Source: Anaerolineaceae bacterium UBA5224
GTDB lineage: Bacteria; Chloroflexota; Anaerolineae; Anaerolineales; Anaerolineaceae
Direction of reading: 5' to 3'
DNA length: 15,400 nt
Assembly (NCBI GenBank): GCA_002409365.1
Contig: DHUW01000070.1
Coordinates: 1-15,400, forward strand
This document shows, in pieces, positions 14,891-15,400 of this stretch. Below the pieces are notes generated by a model, which was given only the letters and a program-made list of their open reading frames with translations, did not search any database and was not told where the DNA came from. Both the position numbers and the translations under genes were made by a program. Position 1 is the first letter of the stretch; every line of letters begins with the position of its first letter.

Positions 14891-14948
14891 ATAAGTGATA
14901 ATTTGGGATTATGCAGACGAAAAACATTAATTTCTCTCTACCGGAGTC

Positions 14949-14998
14949 AATTTGGTGCGATTTTGGAAATTGGTCCAACGAGTTTTGAAAATTGGTCT
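14949..14998 (+). repeat. Near-phased direct repeats upstream of P1
   Basis: TTTTGGAAATTGGTCC (14961-14976) and TTTTGAAAATTGGTCT (14983-14998) match at 14 of 16 positions, with starts 22 bases apart, about two helical turns. A weaker third copy (AATTTGGT) begins at 14949. The last copy ends 9 bases before the P1 -35 box, where upstream activator or UP-element sites are found in rRNA promoters. Confidence 0.5.
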
Positions 14999-15007
14999 AA
15001 AAAAGCC

Positions 15008-15035
15008 TTGACTTAATTTTTGGTTTGCCTATAAT
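15008..15035 (+). promoter_or_regulatory. Promoter P1 of the tandem array
   Basis: TTGACT (15008-15013), a 16-base spacer and TATAAT (15030-15035). The predicted start is near 15042. It matches the sigma-70 consensus at 11 of 12 positions and lies directly after the direct repeats. Confidence 0.75.
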
Positions 15036-15042
15036 ACTTCCT

Positions 15043-15062
15043 TGCGCCCAGAAACGGGCACA
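15043..15062 (+). other. Hairpin at the 5' end of the P1 transcript
   Basis: TGCGCCC (15043-15049) pairs with GGGCACA (15056-15062) with one mismatch around the loop AGAAAC. It would fold right at the start of the P1 RNA. No U-tract follows, so it is not a terminator. Confidence 0.4.
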
Positions 15063-15133
15063 CAGAACCTTCAAAAAAGAAGAACCCGAGTTTGGCAGAA
15101 AATACGAATCTGTACAAGAAGCCAAATTCACCC

Positions 15134-15162
15134 TTGACAAAAAGATTTGATTCGTCTATACT
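15134..15162 (+). promoter_or_regulatory. Promoter P2 of the tandem array
   Basis: A perfect TTGACA (15134-15139), a 17-base spacer and TATACT (15157-15162). It matches the consensus at 11 of 12 positions with optimal spacing. The predicted start is near 15169. Confidence 0.78.
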
Positions 15163-15184
15163 AATTTGTCCAAGGTGCTACATC

Positions 15185-15214
15185 AAATGATCGCGCCGTG
15201 AGGCGAGATGATTT
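15185..15214 (+). other. 13-bp GTGA-tetraloop hairpin in the P2 leader
   Basis: AAATGATCGCGCC (15185-15197) and GGCGAGATGATTT (15202-15214) pair at 11 of 13 positions around the GNRA-type tetraloop GTGA. It begins about 16 bases after the predicted P2 start. It is not followed by a T-run, so an RNA-structural or processing role is likelier than termination. Confidence 0.5.
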
Positions 15215-15261
15215 ACAACAAAATAGCTTGGGTCCGAGTGATCTGATTGAAAAAGCCAATT

Positions 15262-15284
15262 ACCGGCTGAGATTTTGAGCCGGT
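15262..15284 (+). other. Hairpin before P3, possibly attenuator-like
   Basis: ACCGGCT (15262-15268) pairs perfectly with AGCCGGT (15278-15284) around 9 bases. It is followed by GATTTTGTCT, a weak T-rich stretch, so it could slow or partly stop transcripts from P1 and P2 before P3. Confidence 0.4.
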
Positions 15285-15306
15285 GATTTTGTCTGAAAAA
15301 AAGGGC

Positions 15307-15335
15307 TTGACAAGAAAATAAAGTTCAATTAGAAT
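15307..15335 (+). promoter_or_regulatory. Promoter P3 of the tandem array
   Basis: A perfect TTGACA (15307-15312), a 17-base spacer and TAGAAT (15330-15335). It matches the consensus at 11 of 12 positions. The predicted start is near 15342, very close to the boxA-like leader. Confidence 0.75.
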
Positions 15336-15350
15336 TCGCTCTCTTGAAGT

Positions 15351-15369
15351 CAGAACCTTAACAACTGAA
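15351..15369 (+). promoter_or_regulatory. boxA-like antitermination sequence of the leader
   Basis: CCTTAACAAC (15356-15365) resembles the CTTTAACAAT core of the E. coli rRNA boxA, which recruits NusB/S10 to prevent premature termination. The 9-base CAGAACCTT that begins it (15351-15359) also occurs at 15063-15071 in the P1 leader. The last 31 bases of the window contain no start codon with a good ribosome site. Confidence 0.5.
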
Positions 15370-15400
15370 AAGTGATAGGAAGAAATGCAAGACAATTAAT

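Larger units (their letters stand above)
14829..15400 (+). other. Gene-free region read as the promoter and leader of an rRNA operon
   Basis: These 572 bases hold no credible protein gene. They contain short repeats, three near-consensus sigma-70 promoters all pointing right, several hairpins and a boxA-like sequence near the end. Multiple strong tandem promoters followed by a boxA-like leader are the usual layout upstream of bacterial 16S rRNA genes. The first bases of 16S are not in the window, so the identity is inferred. No hairpin terminator for the exchanger gene was found at the left end of this stretch. Confidence 0.62.

Noticed and set aside
15213..15395. A 60-codon open frame on the minus strand at the right end
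   Set aside because: It runs through the P3 promoter and the hairpin at 15262-15284, has no ribosome site and a low-complexity product. It is judged to be chance.
1..15400. CRISPR arrays, transposases, integrases, phage genes, toxin-antitoxin or defence genes
   Set aside because: No regularly spaced repeats and no recognisable mobile or defence proteins were seen on either strand. All long frames are accounted for by the listed genes.

Overview
The window looks like chromosomal DNA of a Chloroflexota bacterium, probably of the Anaerolineae. This is an inference from protein style: long Chloroflexi-type CapA lipoproteins, a MerR regulator fused to a B12-type domain, and tandem zinc-ribbon membrane proteins. 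No taxonomic marker is visible. Base composition is about half G+C, coding is dense, and no insertion sequence, phage gene, CRISPR array or tRNA was seen.

Layout. (1) 1-2805, minus strand: promoter, CapA-family lipoprotein 1, then a MerR/B12-domain regulator translationally coupled to it by an ATGA overlap, ending in a hairpin at 1-25. (2) 2880-3374, minus: a YacP-like NYN-domain nuclease, divergent from (3) 3446-6815, plus: a tight four-gene unit of two paralogous zinc-ribbon membrane proteins (YdjG-like), a small four-helix membrane protein and uracil phosphoribosyltransferase (upp). (4) 8876-6845, minus: a metallo-beta-lactamase-fold protein that has lost most metal ligands, a 99-residue unknown protein, and the DNA-repair glycosylase mutY, all nearly abutting. 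(5) 10786-9083, minus: CapA-family lipoprotein 2, a paralogue of the first. (6) 13593-11011, minus: clpB disaggregase, closed by a strong bidirectional terminator at 10941-10974. (7) 13803-14828, plus: a sodium/calcium-exchanger family transporter. (8) 14829-15400: no gene, but three near-consensus sigma-70 promoters in tandem, each followed by hairpin or leader elements, ending in a boxA-like sequence. I read this as the promoter and leader of a ribosomal RNA operon whose 16S gene would begin just beyond the window.

How the genes work together. clpB, mutY and upp are housekeeping functions (protein disaggregation, oxidised-guanine repair, uracil salvage). The accessory content is envelope-related: two CapA-type lipoproteins, two zinc-ribbon proteins with C-terminal membrane anchors, a small membrane protein and a cation exchanger.

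A repeated theme is the conserved fold with a lost active site. The regulator lacks the cobalamin-ligating histidine, both CapA proteins share the same substitutions in the metallophosphatase motifs, and the beta-lactamase-fold protein lacks most of its metal ligands. I found no defence island or mobile system. The most promising undescribed material is the CapA lipoprotein/regulator pair, the tandem zinc-ribbon operon and the modular promoter array at the right end.
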